This document shows, in pieces, positions 1 to 8,454 of a stretch of DNA of 64,000 nucleotides (within the stretch, counting starts at the first letter, position 1; each line of letters opens with the position of its first letter). Below the pieces are notes generated by a model. The model was not told the origin of the DNA and made no database searches. It saw only the letters and a program-made list of their open reading frames with translations. This DNA comes from Candidatus Cloacimonadota bacterium (lineage in GTDB: Bacteria > Cloacimonadota > Cloacimonadia > Cloacimonadales > TCS61): positions 1-64,000 of the forward strand of contig JAUVLU010000001.1 in NCBI GenBank assembly GCA_030600585.1, given 5' to 3'. The translations under genes were made by a program, and so were the position numbers.

Positions 1-1
1 A

Positions 2-178
2 AGAGCTCACAATTTAAAATATTATACTTGGATCGAACAGCAAGAAAAAGAGTTGTCAGAATTAAATAACCAATGGTATGATCAGAAAAATTATTGGGAT
101 TCAATTCACAAATTAAGTGGGGAAATTGATTCATTAATAAATGAATTCAATGATAGGACTGGATTGTTAAAAAAATAA
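2..178 (+). CDS. C-terminal end of an unidentified protein (cut by window edge)
   Basis: An open frame enters from the left edge and ends at TAA 176-178, leaving 58 residues. The segment is rich in Trp, Tyr, Glu and Asn and looks like a helical C-terminus (it contains TWIEQQEKELSELN). It ends only about 20 bp before the deaminase start, so the two genes are probably co-transcribed. The aromatic-rich tail reminds me of the C-terminus of PLP-dependent lyases found next to purine-catabolism amidohydrolases, but that is memory, not proof. Without the upstream sequence I would call it hypothetical. Confidence 0.6.
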   Translation, partial: RAHNLKYYTWIEQQEKELSELNNQWYDQKNYWDSIHKLSGEIDSLINEFNDRTGLLKK

Positions 179-197
179 ATTAGTGCAGAGAGCAAAG

Positions 198-1616
198 ATG
201 TCAAAATCAATTTTAATTAAAGATCCGTTACTATGTGTCAGAATGAAAGACGATATTGCTTCGGAAAATGTATTAGATGGTTTTTCCGGTGGGCATGTTT
301 ATATTGAAGACAATAAAATCGTGTCAGCCGGACCTGAGAAATTTACAGGAAATGCGGATAAGATAATTGATGCAAGCAGAATGATCGTTTTACCGGGTTT
401 AATAAATACTCATCATCATTTTTATCAAACATTAACGAGAAATGTTTTTTCTACACAGAAATCAGAATTGTTCGATTGGCTTTTAACAAATTATGAAATT
501 TGGCGAGAAATTAGTGGTGATGCTTTTTTCGTAAGTGCAAAACTTGCAATAAGTGAACTTCTAAAATCCGGATGTACAACAAGCTCGGATCATTTATATT
601 TGTTTCCAAATAAGACAGAATCAACTTTGATTGACAGAGAAATTGAAGCGGCAAAAGAGCTTGGATTTCGTTTTCAGCCAACTCGCGGATCGATGTCAAT
701 GGGGAAATCAGATGGTGGATTACCACCGGATGATGTGATCCAAACTGAAGATGAAATTGTAAAAGATACATATCGTTTGATTAAAAAATATCATGATAGA
801 TCGTTTGGTGCGATGACAAGAATCTCACTTGCACCTTGTTCACCATTTTCAGTTACACCTGAATTGATGAGAAAGACAGCAAAGATTGCTCGAGAAAACA
901 ATTTACAGTTGCACACTCATCTTGCAGAAACGAAAGATGAAGTTGCATTCTGTTTAGATAAATTTGGGAAACGACCATTTGAATTAATAAAATCACTTGG
1001 CTGGCTCACTCCAAACTCATGGTTTGCTCATTCCATTTTTCTTAATGAAAAGGAGATAAAAGAATTCGGTGAAAACAAAGTTGGTGTTTCACATTGTCCA
1101 TCTTCAAATATGCGTCTCGGTTCTGGAATTGCTTCGATCAAAGAATTGCTTAAAGCCGGAGCAAATGTGAGTATTGGTGTTGATGGCTCGGCTTCAAATG
1201 ATTCATCGAATATGCTTTTGGAAATGCGAAACGCAATGTTGCTGTCGAGATTACGCGAGCCGAAGAATTGGCTTTCTACGGAAGAAGTACTTTGGATGGC
1301 GACGGTTGGCGGAGCGAAAGTTCTTGGACGAAATGATATTGGGCAAATTGTTCCTGGAAAGTGTGCTGATATTACAATGATCTCAATGGATAGATTAGAA
1401 TATTCCGGTGGTCAACACGATCCGGCTGGAGCAATAATATTCGGTGCTGCAATGAATCCGATTGACTATTCAATTATTAATGGAAAAGTAGTTGTAGAAA
1501 ATGGGAAAATATTAAATCTGAATGAAAAAGAATTAATTTACGAACATCAAAAATTGTCGAATGAACTAATTTTAAAAGCTGAAAAGAATACCGGAAAAGT
1601 GCTAAGAAGAAAGTAG
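198..1616 (+). CDS. Amidohydrolase, 8-oxoguanine deaminase / hydroxyatrazine hydrolase-like
   Basis: A 472-residue enzyme of the cytosolic amidohydrolase superfamily (COG0402). The metal-binding HTHHH-type motif is visible as NTHHHFYQ near residue 72, followed by HTHLAET, the AHSIF histidine and the GVDGSASND aspartate. The segments SNMRLGSGI and GSMSMGKSDGG match what I know of 8-oxoguanine deaminases, which hydrolyse the 2- or 6-amino group of modified purines with a bound zinc. A GTG at 183 is also in frame, but the ATG at 198 (MSKSILIK) gives the usual family N-terminus. The exact substrate (8-oxoguanine, guanine or a triazine-like ring) cannot be fixed from sequence alone. It closely follows the partial gene on the left. 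Confidence 0.85.
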   Translation: MSKSILIKDPLLCVRMKDDIASENVLDGFSGGHVYIEDNKIVSAGPEKFTGNADKIIDASRMIVLPGLINTHHHFYQTLTRNVFSTQKSELFDWLLTNYEIWREISGDAFFVSAKLAISELLKSGCTTSSDHLYLFPNKTESTLIDREIEAAKELGFRFQPTRGSMSMGKSDGGLPPDDVIQTEDEIVKDTYRLIKKYHDRSFGAMTRISLAPCSPFSVTPELMRKTAKIARENNLQLHTHLAETKDEVAFCLDKFGKRPFELIKSLGWLTPNSWFAHSIFLNEKEIKEFGENKVGVSHCPSSNMRLGSGIASIKELLKAGANVSIGVDGSASNDSSNMLLEMRNAMLLSRLREPKNWLSTEEVLWMATVGGAKVLGRNDIGQIVPGKCADITMISMDRLEYSGGQHDPAGAIIFGAAMNPIDYSIINGKVVVENGKILNLNEKELIYEHQKLSNELILKAEKNTGKVLRRK

Positions 1617-1726
1617 GGTTGGTGAAGTAATTCTAAACACAAGGGACACAAAGAATACTAACATAAAAACATATGCAATTATCAAATTATTTCTGTAAAT
1701 TGTAACAATAAGTGAAAAGTGAATAA

Positions 1727-2596
1727 GTGAAAAATAAAAATGAAATAAAAAAAATCACTATTTGGGGATTAGTAACAAATATTCTAATATCCATTATAAA
1801 ATTTATAATAGGATTATTGGGAAATAGTCAGGCTGTAGTTGCCGACGCCGTACATAGTTTTTCAGATTGTTCTACCGATATTGTAATATTATTTGGCGTT
1901 AAGTATTGGACAGCACCACCCGACAGAAAACATCCTTATGGTCATAAAAAGATAGAATCATTCATTACCATAGCAATCGGATTAATTTTGTTATTTGCAG
2001 CATTTGGTATTGGTTATCATGCTATTGTAACTATAAATGAGAATCATACAGAACCAATAAAACTATTTGCAATAGCAGGTCCAATAATCTCACTTATATT
2101 TAAGGAGTTGTTATTTAGAAAAACATATCAAGTTGGCGTGAAAACGAATTCATCTTCAGTTAAAGCAAATGCTTGGCATCATCGAACCGATGCATTATCT
2201 TCGATACCCGTTTTAATTGCTGTTGTTGCCTCTTTGATCAATCCAAAATTATTATTTCTCGACCATATTGGGGCTCTCATTGTAGCTGCTTTTATTTTGA
2301 CATTATCCATTGAAATTATTTTCAAAAATATAAACGAACTCATTGATACCGGCATACCTCAAAAAGAAATTAATTATATTTCTAAAATCATAAAAAATAA
2401 TGATGATGTGTTGGGATTTCATAAAATAAGGACGAGGAAATTAGGTAGTTCTGTGTTTGTGGATTTACATTTGGAAGTAGATGGTAATTTATCAGTAACA
2501 AAAGGGCATTCAATCTCTGAGGAAGTGAAAAATGCGTTAATAAAAGGCAATCCAAAAATAATTGATGTTATGGTTCATTTAGAACCTAAAGAATAA
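1727..2596 (+). CDS. Cation diffusion facilitator (Zn/Fe/Co efflux)
   Basis: A 289-residue member of the CDF family, inner-membrane antiporters that export divalent metals. The two metal-site motifs are present: VHSFSD near residue 43 in TM2 and HHRTDALS in TM5. The cytoplasmic HPYGHKKIE segment lies between them, about six membrane spans can be seen, and a cytoplasmic C-terminal domain of about 80 residues follows. Length is normal for FieF-like members. The start is GTG at 1727, since no ATG lies close upstream of the first transmembrane helix. It stands alone, with 110 bp before it and 153 bp after. Confidence 0.9.
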   Translation: MKNKNEIKKITIWGLVTNILISIIKFIIGLLGNSQAVVADAVHSFSDCSTDIVILFGVKYWTAPPDRKHPYGHKKIESFITIAIGLILLFAAFGIGYHAIVTINENHTEPIKLFAIAGPIISLIFKELLFRKTYQVGVKTNSSSVKANAWHHRTDALSSIPVLIAVVASLINPKLLFLDHIGALIVAAFILTLSIEIIFKNINELIDTGIPQKEINYISKIIKNNDDVLGFHKIRTRKLGSSVFVDLHLEVDGNLSVTKGHSISEEVKNALIKGNPKIIDVMVHLEPKE

Positions 2597-2616
2597 CTAT
2601 TTTCTCAATAAAATAG
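2597..2616. terminator. Weak AT-rich hairpin directly after the cation transporter
   Basis: CTATTTT and AAAATAG form a perfect 7-bp stem around a 6-nt loop, starting right after the stop codon. There is no GC core and no long T run, so it is at best a weak terminator. Confidence 0.25.
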
Positions 2617-2749
2617 CAAAATGAATTGGTTACAACAAAAATAATTCATACAAAACACATTTTATTTACAACCTTTATTTGTAAATAAAAATAAAAAGAT
2701 AATGGTAGTTAACTCATGCTTTAAAATTTTAAACAAAGGAGGATAAAGG

Positions 2750-3325
2750 ATGGAGAACAAAAAATTAATGGCAATGGCCAGAGAATCGTTATCTGGAAAA
2801 TGGGGATTAGCAGTTGGGACTTTTTTAGTTTACAGCTTAGTTATAGCAGCAGCAGGATCAAATGGAATCGCAGCATTATTGATTGGCGGACCAATGTTAA
2901 TAGGACTTGCGATTTTTTCATTGACAATAGCGAGAAATCAAGATGCTAAACTTGAGCAGATATTTGAAGGATTCAAAAAGAACTTTGGAACAGCATTGGT
3001 AGCATATCTTTTGAAAGCAATATTTGTGTTTTTATGGACACTTTTATTGATCATTCCCGGAATTATTGCCGCAATTTCATATTCACAAGTTTTTTATATT
3101 TTAGCAGAAGATGATTCAATTAGTGGTACAGATGCTTTGAAGAAAAGCAAAGAAATGATGTATGGATATAAATGGAAATATTTCTGTTTAAGATTAAGAT
3201 TTATTGGTTGGTTTTTACTTTGTATTTTGACTTTAGGTGTTGGATTTTTATGGTTTACACCTTATATAACGGTTAGTTGTGCTAATTTCTATGATGACAT
3301 AAAAAATAAGAAAATAACCGAATAA
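2750..3325 (+). CDS. DUF975-like integral membrane protein
   Basis: A 191-residue multi-span membrane protein. After a short charged N-terminus (MENKKLMAMARESLSGKWG) come helices interrupted by a soluble stretch near residues 60-75 and a conserved-looking GTDALKKSKEMMYGYKWKYF segment. That order, with the W-G motif near the start, is typical of the DUF975 family, whose function is unknown. A strong AGGAGG sits 7 nt before the ATG. There is no operon partner: the next gene is 230 bp away. Confidence 0.75.
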   Translation: MENKKLMAMARESLSGKWGLAVGTFLVYSLVIAAAGSNGIAALLIGGPMLIGLAIFSLTIARNQDAKLEQIFEGFKKNFGTALVAYLLKAIFVFLWTLLLIIPGIIAAISYSQVFYILAEDDSISGTDALKKSKEMMYGYKWKYFCLRLRFIGWFLLCILTLGVGFLWFTPYITVSCANFYDDIKNKKITE

Positions 3326-3465
3326 ACGGTTACAAAAAAGCTAAGGTAAAATTGAGTAATCTTGCTCTCTGCTTTGCTTGGCAGGTTGGGATTTATGAAG
3401 TTTTTAGTATGAACAAATCTAAAATCTCTGAATACTGTCTAGCAAATTGATATGTGCAATATCTG

Positions 3466-3547
3466 CAAATAATCAATAAAATATTGGTATAATTCGATTT
3501 TTATTTTTATATTAATTTAAGTGGAGTAAAAGGGGTTAATATAAAAA
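3466..3547 (+). repeat. Upstream repeat, copy 1 (likely promoter region)
   Basis: An AT-rich stretch directly before the lipoprotein gene. It begins with CAAATAATCAATAAAATATT, which recurs exactly at 6343-6362. The following TATAATTC...TTTTTATTTTTA part is shared with 5542-5626. TATAATT looks like a -10 box. The match between copies 1 and 2 runs almost to the start codons of the genes that follow. Confidence 0.6.
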
Positions 3548-3555
3548 ATCAAACT

Positions 3556-3945
3556 ATGAAAATCTCAATTTCGATTGTAGCCATTATAGTTCTTATTGGT
3601 TGTTTTCAAAATGAGAATGATAATCCAAATTCACAATTGATTGGAGAATGGAACTGGATTCAGTCAACCGGAGGATTTGCAGGCACAACCGAAACTCCTG
3701 AAAGCACAGGAAATGAGATATCAATTGTATTTACAGATTCTATTTTTAAAAGATTCGTTAATGGAATTTTAGATACCGAAGAAAATTATACAATTGAGCT
3801 TGGAGAATCAATTAGAAATAGTGAAGAAACCGAACTGATCATTTATGAATATCGGATTAAACAATCATTTGAAAACATTGATGATACTCTTATGCTTTAT
3901 GATGAATGTATAGATGGTTATACTTCAAAATATATGAAAGAATAA
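3556..3945 (+). CDS. Small lipoprotein, lipocalin-like fold possible
   Basis: 129 residues with a short lipoprotein signal ending in the lipobox LIGC (Cys16), so it should be lipid-anchored. The mature part opens with LIGEWNWIQSTGG, the style of start seen in small lipocalin-like proteins of Bacteroidota and relatives, and the rest reads as alternating beta strands. Function unknown. The ATG at 3556 is chosen because it starts the signal peptide. Its upstream region is a copy of the one before the barrel-like gene at 5635. Confidence 0.7.
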   Translation: MKISISIVAIIVLIGCFQNENDNPNSQLIGEWNWIQSTGGFAGTTETPESTGNEISIVFTDSIFKRFVNGILDTEENYTIELGESIRNSEETELIIYEYRIKQSFENIDDTLMLYDECIDGYTSKYMKE

Positions 3946-3977
3946 ATTCCTTAAGAATAAAAATAAGGTGTTGAAAA

Positions 3978-4850
3978 ATGATCAATAAAATTAATAAAGA
4001 AAAAATTGTTGTAAAAAAAGCAGATTCAACCCAAGCTTTTAATTTCGTACAAAATATGCACAAAGAAATTTGGTCGTTAGATGATATTGAAGTAACACCT
4101 GCTCATATATATTCTGCTGTGAATAACAATGGAGGATTAACACTTTGCGCCTATTATTTGGATAAACCGGTTGGTTATGTATTTGGTTTTTGCGGTAAAG
4201 ATAAAGAAAATAACATATACTTTTATAGCCACAATCTTGGAGTGATAGAAGAATTTAGGAATTATGGAATAGGATTTTTGTTGAAATTGGAACTTGCCAA
4301 GGAACTATTAAAACAAAATATTAATATTGTAAAATGGTCATTTGACCCGTTAGATTCAAAAAATGCAAATCTATACATCAATAAACTTGGAGCTATTTCA
4401 GACACTTATATTAATGACTACTACGGCGATATGCAGGATGGAATAAATAAAAATTTACCGGGTGATAGAATTGTTGCAGAATGGTCAATAAATGATTCTT
4501 TAGTTGAGGAAATGTCAATTGGTCATGAATTGCGGAAGAAAACTAATACTTATAATTTAAAGAAAGATCGTATGCTGAATTCTGTAAAAACCGATGATAA
4601 AAATATTACATATCCTGTTGACGATAATAAAAGTATAATTCACGAGAAAAGTAAAAAACATTATTATCTTGAGATACCTACAAACATTGATGTTTTAAAA
4701 AAAATATCATTTGAAACGGTTTTAGATTGGCGATCTCATATTCGAGATATTATGAAATATTGTTTTAAAAATAATTTTTTTATTTCTGATACAATTTACA
4801 CAAATAACAAATTTTACTTCGTTTTAACTTTTAAAAAAGGAGAAAAATGA
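3978..4850 (+). CDS. GNAT-family acetyltransferase (COG3375-like) with C-terminal extension
   Basis: 290 residues. The first ~170 form a GNAT domain. The acetyl-CoA loop region is seen as NLGVIEEFRNYGIGFLLKLE, followed by the strand KWSFDPLDSKNANLYINKLGA typical of the COG3375 group of predicted acetyltransferases. The last ~120 residues are an extension I do not recognise. The substrate is unknown. A GGTG-type ribosome site precedes the ATG. The stop overlaps the next start (ATGA at 4847), so it is translationally coupled to the membrane protein downstream. Confidence 0.75.
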   Translation: MINKINKEKIVVKKADSTQAFNFVQNMHKEIWSLDDIEVTPAHIYSAVNNNGGLTLCAYYLDKPVGYVFGFCGKDKENNIYFYSHNLGVIEEFRNYGIGFLLKLELAKELLKQNINIVKWSFDPLDSKNANLYINKLGAISDTYINDYYGDMQDGINKNLPGDRIVAEWSINDSLVEEMSIGHELRKKTNTYNLKKDRMLNSVKTDDKNITYPVDDNKSIIHEKSKKHYYLEIPTNIDVLKKISFETVLDWRSHIRDIMKYCFKNNFFISDTIYTNNKFYFVLTFKKGEK

Positions 4851-5536
4851 ATAGCACAAATAAGTATTTAATTATTGTTTTCTTTGTTGTTTTTATCGCA
4901 ATGTTTTTATTGCCGTCATTAACTACCGACAGCTTCAATAAGTTGATCTTACTATATTCATATAGCGATGATATAAAAGCAGATGTAGCGAATTCTCAAT
5001 CATTGGACACAATGAAATATATTTTTAAAGTAGATATTTTTTTAGAATTGTTTTCAAAAGTCATAGGTGCATTAAGTTTGATTGGGTTACTTTATCAATT
5101 CAGCAGAGAAAAAAATATCAAAGAAGCGGAATTGGTATTAGATATTAACACAAATTTTTTATCTAATTCCGATATAAAGAAAATATATATTATGCTGGAA
5201 GAATCTAAAAATATTGGGCACAAAACAAATCCATTTACTAATGATGATATTATAGATATGGCAAATTATTTGTCATTTTTCGAGCCATTTTATGAATTGG
5301 TCCAGCGCAAAGTTATAAGTTTCCAAACAATAGATCAATTAGCTTATAGGTTTTTTCTTGCTGTAAATAATAGACACATGCAAGAAATGCTTTTATGTAA
5401 ACCGGGTAAAGAAATTGCTTGGAAGGATTTATATAAACTTCATTATTTGTGGAAAAAACACAGAAATAATGATGTTTGGCAAGGAGAAATAGAGCTTTCA
5501 CATTCAGAAAAATATCAGGAAATTATAGATAATTAA
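4847..5536 (+). CDS. Hypothetical membrane protein, DUF4760-like
   Basis: 229 residues: one membrane helix at residues 8-26, an extracytoplasmic segment, a second helix near residues 70-88, then a soluble helical domain of about 130 residues. This layout resembles DUF4760 proteins, whose function is unknown. Its start overlaps the end of the GNAT gene by 4 nt, so the two are made together. Confidence 0.6.
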   Translation: MNSTNKYLIIVFFVVFIAMFLLPSLTTDSFNKLILLYSYSDDIKADVANSQSLDTMKYIFKVDIFLELFSKVIGALSLIGLLYQFSREKNIKEAELVLDINTNFLSNSDIKKIYIMLEESKNIGHKTNPFTNDDIIDMANYLSFFEPFYELVQRKVISFQTIDQLAYRFFLAVNNRHMQEMLLCKPGKEIAWKDLYKLHYLWKKHRNNDVWQGEIELSHSEKYQEIIDN

Positions 5537-5541
5537 AAAGT

Positions 5542-5626
5542 AAACAATCATAAAATATTAATATAATTCAGTTTTTATTTTTAAATTTGAATAAGTGAAG
5601 TTTAAGGAATATAATATAAAAAAAGA
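5542..5626 (+). repeat. Upstream repeat, copy 2
   Basis: Diverged copy of the sequence at 3466-3547, including AAAATATT, TATAATTC and the TTTTTATTTTTA tract, then a purine-rich stretch before the start codon. It again lies directly upstream of a gene for an exported protein. Confidence 0.55.
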
Positions 5627-5634
5627 GAAGTATC

Positions 5635-6240
5635 ATGTTTAGAAAATATTTTCTCTCAATATTTTTATTGTTTGCTTTTATTCTTTTCTTCTGTTTTGAA
5701 CTTAATGCTCAGGAAACAGTTAGTTCAACTGATAGTTTATCTTCTACAGAGAAAAAAATAGATGTCACGATTCGATATGGCCAAGGAGGATTTAAAGATG
5801 ATCGCTCCTCGATTGGAAAATTAGGAGGAGGACAACTTACACTCGATATTAAACATAGAAAATTTCCATTCGCCATTTCGATTTCCAATGAATATTACAC
5901 AAATAGCGCCGACCCAACTCATTCTTATGAAATAGCCAGCTTGACTGCCGTTAATTTTCTTTATGTGACGAAATTATTTAAAACCGAAAAGGTAAATTTT
6001 TTCGCTGGTGGAGGCGTGGGTGGGTTAAAAGTTCCAAAAGGCGAAGATGAGCCCAATTCAATGGAAAAAGGAATTTGTTACAATATCGAAGGAGGAATAA
6101 ATATTATAGCATTCTGGAAAATAGGATTTTACGGAATATACAAATATTTATATGCAAATAAGGAAATAAACAGTGTGAAAGTGATAGATTTTAATGAGCA
6201 CATTGTATTATTGGGAATCACAGTTAACTTTAGTTTTTAG
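5635..6240 (+). CDS. Exported beta-barrel-like protein, hypothetical
   Basis: 201 residues with a signal peptide (residues 1-25, ending ELNAQ, with AQE as a plausible cleavage site). The mature part is made of short amphipathic strands with Gly-rich turns (FFAGGGVGGLKVPKG) and ends in an aromatic residue (NFSF), as small outer-membrane barrels do. No named family recognised. AAAGAGAAG lies just before the ATG. Confidence 0.65.
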   Translation: MFRKYFLSIFLLFAFILFFCFELNAQETVSSTDSLSSTEKKIDVTIRYGQGGFKDDRSSIGKLGGGQLTLDIKHRKFPFAISISNEYYTNSADPTHSYEIASLTAVNFLYVTKLFKTEKVNFFAGGGVGGLKVPKGEDEPNSMEKGICYNIEGGINIIAFWKIGFYGIYKYLYANKEINSVKVIDFNEHIVLLGITVNFSF

Positions 6241-6342
6241 ATTTCATAGAGATCGGAAAAAAATTAGTGAAATCCAAACTATTCAATTTAAAAATCCAAA
6301 TATAACACATAAAGCTATATATAGAATATTTTAGAACATTTA

Positions 6343-6362
6343 CAAATAATCAATAAAATATT
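6343..6362 (+). repeat. Upstream repeat, copy 3 (20 bp exact)
   Basis: CAAATAATCAATAAAATATT is identical to 3466-3485. It lies about 40 bp before the recombinase fragment. The 3466 and 6343 copies are 2.9 kb apart and bracket the lipoprotein-GNAT-membrane-barrel group. Confidence 0.6.
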
Positions 6363-6398
6363 TGGTGTTTGGTTTTAAAATGTTTATATTAAAATGTT

Positions 6399-6545
6399 AT
6401 GATAACAGAGCAAATAAGAACTTTAGAGTATATACAAGAATTCCTAGTATATAGTAGTTCAAGTAAAACAACTGAGATTTATACTCACATAACAAAAAAA
6501 GGTTGGGATAAAATAAAAAGTCCTATTGATAATTTGGAGCTTTAA
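6399..6545 (+). pseudogene. C-terminal remnant of a tyrosine recombinase/integrase
   Basis: A 48-codon frame with the segment SSKTTEIYTHITKKG followed by IKSPIDNL, the C-terminal end of tyrosine recombinases, including the catalytic Tyr region (TTEIYTH). The rest of the protein (arm, core and Arg motifs) is absent upstream, so this is a remnant and should not be active. It points toward the small-gene array that starts 130 bp downstream. That matches the inverse integron arrangement, with integrase and cassettes on the same strand, known from Treponema denticola. It could also be a remnant of an unrelated integrase. Confidence 0.7.
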
Positions 6546-6678
6546 TGATTATTAAAGGTAGACATATACTCCCAAATCAGCATCATATATCAAAATCTAA
6601 AGGAAATATATGTTTACTCTTAGACATATACTACCGTTATGGGGCATAAAATGAAAGAACCGAAATCAAATTAGTATT
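6546..6678 (+). other. Possible recombination site ahead of the cassette array
   Basis: Two 12-bp direct repeats TAGACATATACT lie at 6559-6570 and 6621-6632. The second is followed at once by CCGTTATGG (GTTATGG at 6636-6642), close to the GTTRRRY core of integron sites, and then by the first small gene. Position and order fit an attI-like site. No experimentally defined site is known to me for comparison. Confidence 0.4.
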
Positions 6679-7074
6679 ATGGAAAACTTATCACATCTTT
6701 TGATAATAACCTTTGTAATTGTTTGGATTATTGAATTCTATTTATTCGGAATGCAAAGAGCATCATTGAAAATTTCCAGACATAATAATATTGAATGGCG
6801 AGGAATCGGTGAACAACTTTTACCAAATTGGTATCCATTGACTTGGATTGCTCGAATAGCAAAATATGGATTATTAATTGCAATTTTAATTGTAGTAGAC
6901 TGGAAACTGGCTGTAGGACTTTTAGTAATTAGTTTCATTGTTTCAACAATTATTCCAATTCCATACAGACTTTTGTATAAAAAAACATTTAGAAAAAAAG
7001 TAGAGAAAATAAAATCAATTGACCAAGAGGCTGGAGAACTATTTGCTGAAATGTTAAACAATACGGACTTTTAA
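6679..7074 (+). CDS. Small membrane protein, cassette-type gene 1
   Basis: 131 residues with an N-terminal membrane helix (residues 5-24), a soluble loop (NNIEWRGIGEQLLPNWYPL) and two further helices (about residues 63-102), then a charged tail. Function unknown. It resembles the small hypothetical membrane proteins common in integron cassettes. No strong ribosome site is visible, which is also usual for cassette genes. It ends 9 nt before the next gene. Confidence 0.6.
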   Translation: MENLSHLLIITFVIVWIIEFYLFGMQRASLKISRHNNIEWRGIGEQLLPNWYPLTWIARIAKYGLLIAILIVVDWKLAVGLLVISFIVSTIIPIPYRLLYKKTFRKKVEKIKSIDQEAGELFAEMLNNTDF

Positions 7075-7083
7075 ATAAACAAT

Positions 7084-7419
7084 ATGGAATGGTTTATCAT
7101 TATTGGAATCGTCATCATATTTCTATATTTCTTGATAAAAAAGGGAAATGATAAATTTTGGAAATATGTTAATAAAAATCCATCAGAAGCATATGATTTT
7201 TTTATGAATAATGACTGCTGGTTCGTCATTCATCCAAATGAATTCAAGACTAAACCAAAGGAAGGAAATTGATCAGGTCCATTTTTTGTTCCTGTTCCTG
7301 GAATTGGAAGATTAAAAGTTTACGGAAAAGAAGATGAATTTGAACTAAAACAACAAGATAATAATCAAAACGATGAAAAAATCGAGCGGTTTCGAAAAAA
7401 AATAAGTTACGAACAGTAG
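7084..7419 (+). pseudogene. Cassette-type gene 2, interrupted by one in-frame TGA
   Basis: The frame starts with a membrane helix (residues 1-18) and reads 62 codons to TGA at 7270-7272. It then continues in the same frame, without another stop, to TAG at 7417-7419. The continuation (GPFFVPVPGIGRLKVYGK) reads as a natural extension of the N-terminal part, and one Trp codon in place of TGA would give a 111-residue protein. TGA is a normal stop in neighbouring genes (4850, 15207, 15804, 26346), so recoding is unlikely. A nonsense mutation or a base-call error are the simple readings. Confidence 0.6.
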
Positions 7420-7461
7420 ATTACATAAACTTAGGAAACATTATAGGAGTAAAATACAACA

Positions 7462-7926
7462 ATGGAGACTAATATTCGTGCTAAATTTGATTGGCTTGTA
7501 CTCAAACCCCTGTGGGTCATATTTGTCATCCTTGCGATTTATTACTTCAGTCAGGGCTCATGGTTTATTGGGATTTTGATGATAATAATGGATTTTTTAC
7601 TCGGAATGATTGCAGCTTCCCTTCATAAAGGAAAAACCTTTCGCGAGTTTGCACAAGGTTATCCCACTCATGGAGAAGTTATCCGTGAGATAACAACGGA
7701 ACCGACAGAGGAAGAATATCATTTCTCTAGTAAAGTTATTGTTAAACTAATGTTGCTTTTTTTTGTTGCATCCTTAATATTAACTTTCCATCATGGTCTT
7801 AGATGGTATTATGCAATTGGGGCATCTGTATTGATAGGATGGTTAGGACCATTACTATGGGCAATTCCTTTTTGGTTGTTTTTATGGAAGCATGGAGCGA
7901 AATTAAGACGCCAAGCAAAAGAATGA
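7462..7926 (+). CDS. Small membrane protein, cassette-type gene 3
   Basis: 154 residues with about four membrane helices (two near residues 15-52, two near residues 92-140) separated by a loop with FREFAQGYPTHGE. It ends in a basic tail. No family recognised. A TAGGAGT ribosome site lies before the ATG. It is followed 30-110 bp later by an attC-like hairpin, which would make it the best-formed cassette of the group. Confidence 0.65.
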   Translation: METNIRAKFDWLVLKPLWVIFVILAIYYFSQGSWFIGILMIIMDFLLGMIAASLHKGKTFREFAQGYPTHGEVIREITTEPTEEEYHFSSKVIVKLMLLFFVASLILTFHHGLRWYYAIGASVLIGWLGPLLWAIPFWLFLWKHGAKLRRQAKE

Positions 7927-7957
7927 GTTTAGCAAAGACAACTCGCCCGATTTCATC

Positions 7958-8037
7958 ATATAACAGCAGATAAAAGGGGAATCAAAGATTTCCCCAAATT
8001 ACCTTCGGCAACTTCTTTTATCCGCGAGACGTTAGGC
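7958..8037 (+). repeat. attC-like recombination hairpin 1
   Basis: The right end is GTTAGGC (8031-8037), a perfect GTTRRRY core preceded by AC. The left end is ATATAAC (7958-7964), one base off RYYYAAC. Inside, GATAAAAG (7969-7976) pairs perfectly with CTTTTATC (about 8015-8022), and an inner GGGGAATC / GATTTCCCC hairpin sits at about 7977-7996. The next small gene begins just after the core. All this is as expected for an integron attC site. Confidence 0.6.
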
Positions 8038-8087
8038 AACATAAAACAATGAATCATAAACATTTAATTATTAAAAGGAGAAAAATT

Positions 8088-8426
8088 ATGAATTTCTTAT
8101 CAAAATTTTTTAAACATAAATCTGATAAAACAATAAAAACTTGTATCTCTATTTACCAAAAAGCAAAAAAGGAAAGACCAAATAAACCAGAAAAAGATTA
8201 TCTAAAAATTGTATTGCTAACAAAGCCGCCATTTGATTATTTACCAGATGAAATAATTGACTCTACTCTGGACAATTTTAATAATATTAATGATTTGGCA
8301 ACCTATATTGCCACTACTCATAAAGATAAAACATTTTGGTTTTTCAGAGAAAAAAATTTGAAGTATGATAAAAAAAATATAAAATCAAGAAATTCACGAT
8401 TTTTTTATGAATTTTGGGGGAAATAA
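8088..8426 (+). CDS. Small hypothetical protein, cassette-type gene 4
   Basis: 112 residues from the ATG at 8088, chosen over the in-frame ATG at 8049 because AAAGGAG sits 7 nt before it. Basic and Lys-rich (FLSKFFKHKSDKTIKTC), mostly helical, ending in aromatic residues (FFYEFWGK). No signal peptide, no known domain. It lies between two attC-like hairpins, so it is a complete cassette unit by position. Confidence 0.6.
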   Translation: MNFLSKFFKHKSDKTIKTCISIYQKAKKERPNKPEKDYLKIVLLTKPPFDYLPDEIIDSTLDNFNNINDLATYIATTHKDKTFWFFREKNLKYDKKNIKSRNSRFFYEFWGK

Positions 8427-8454
8427 GATATCTTAATACAACGAAGAACACATC

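Noticed and set aside
7270-7272. TGA read as tryptophan (alternative code)
   Set aside because: Several well-defined genes here end with TGA, so the standard code is in use.
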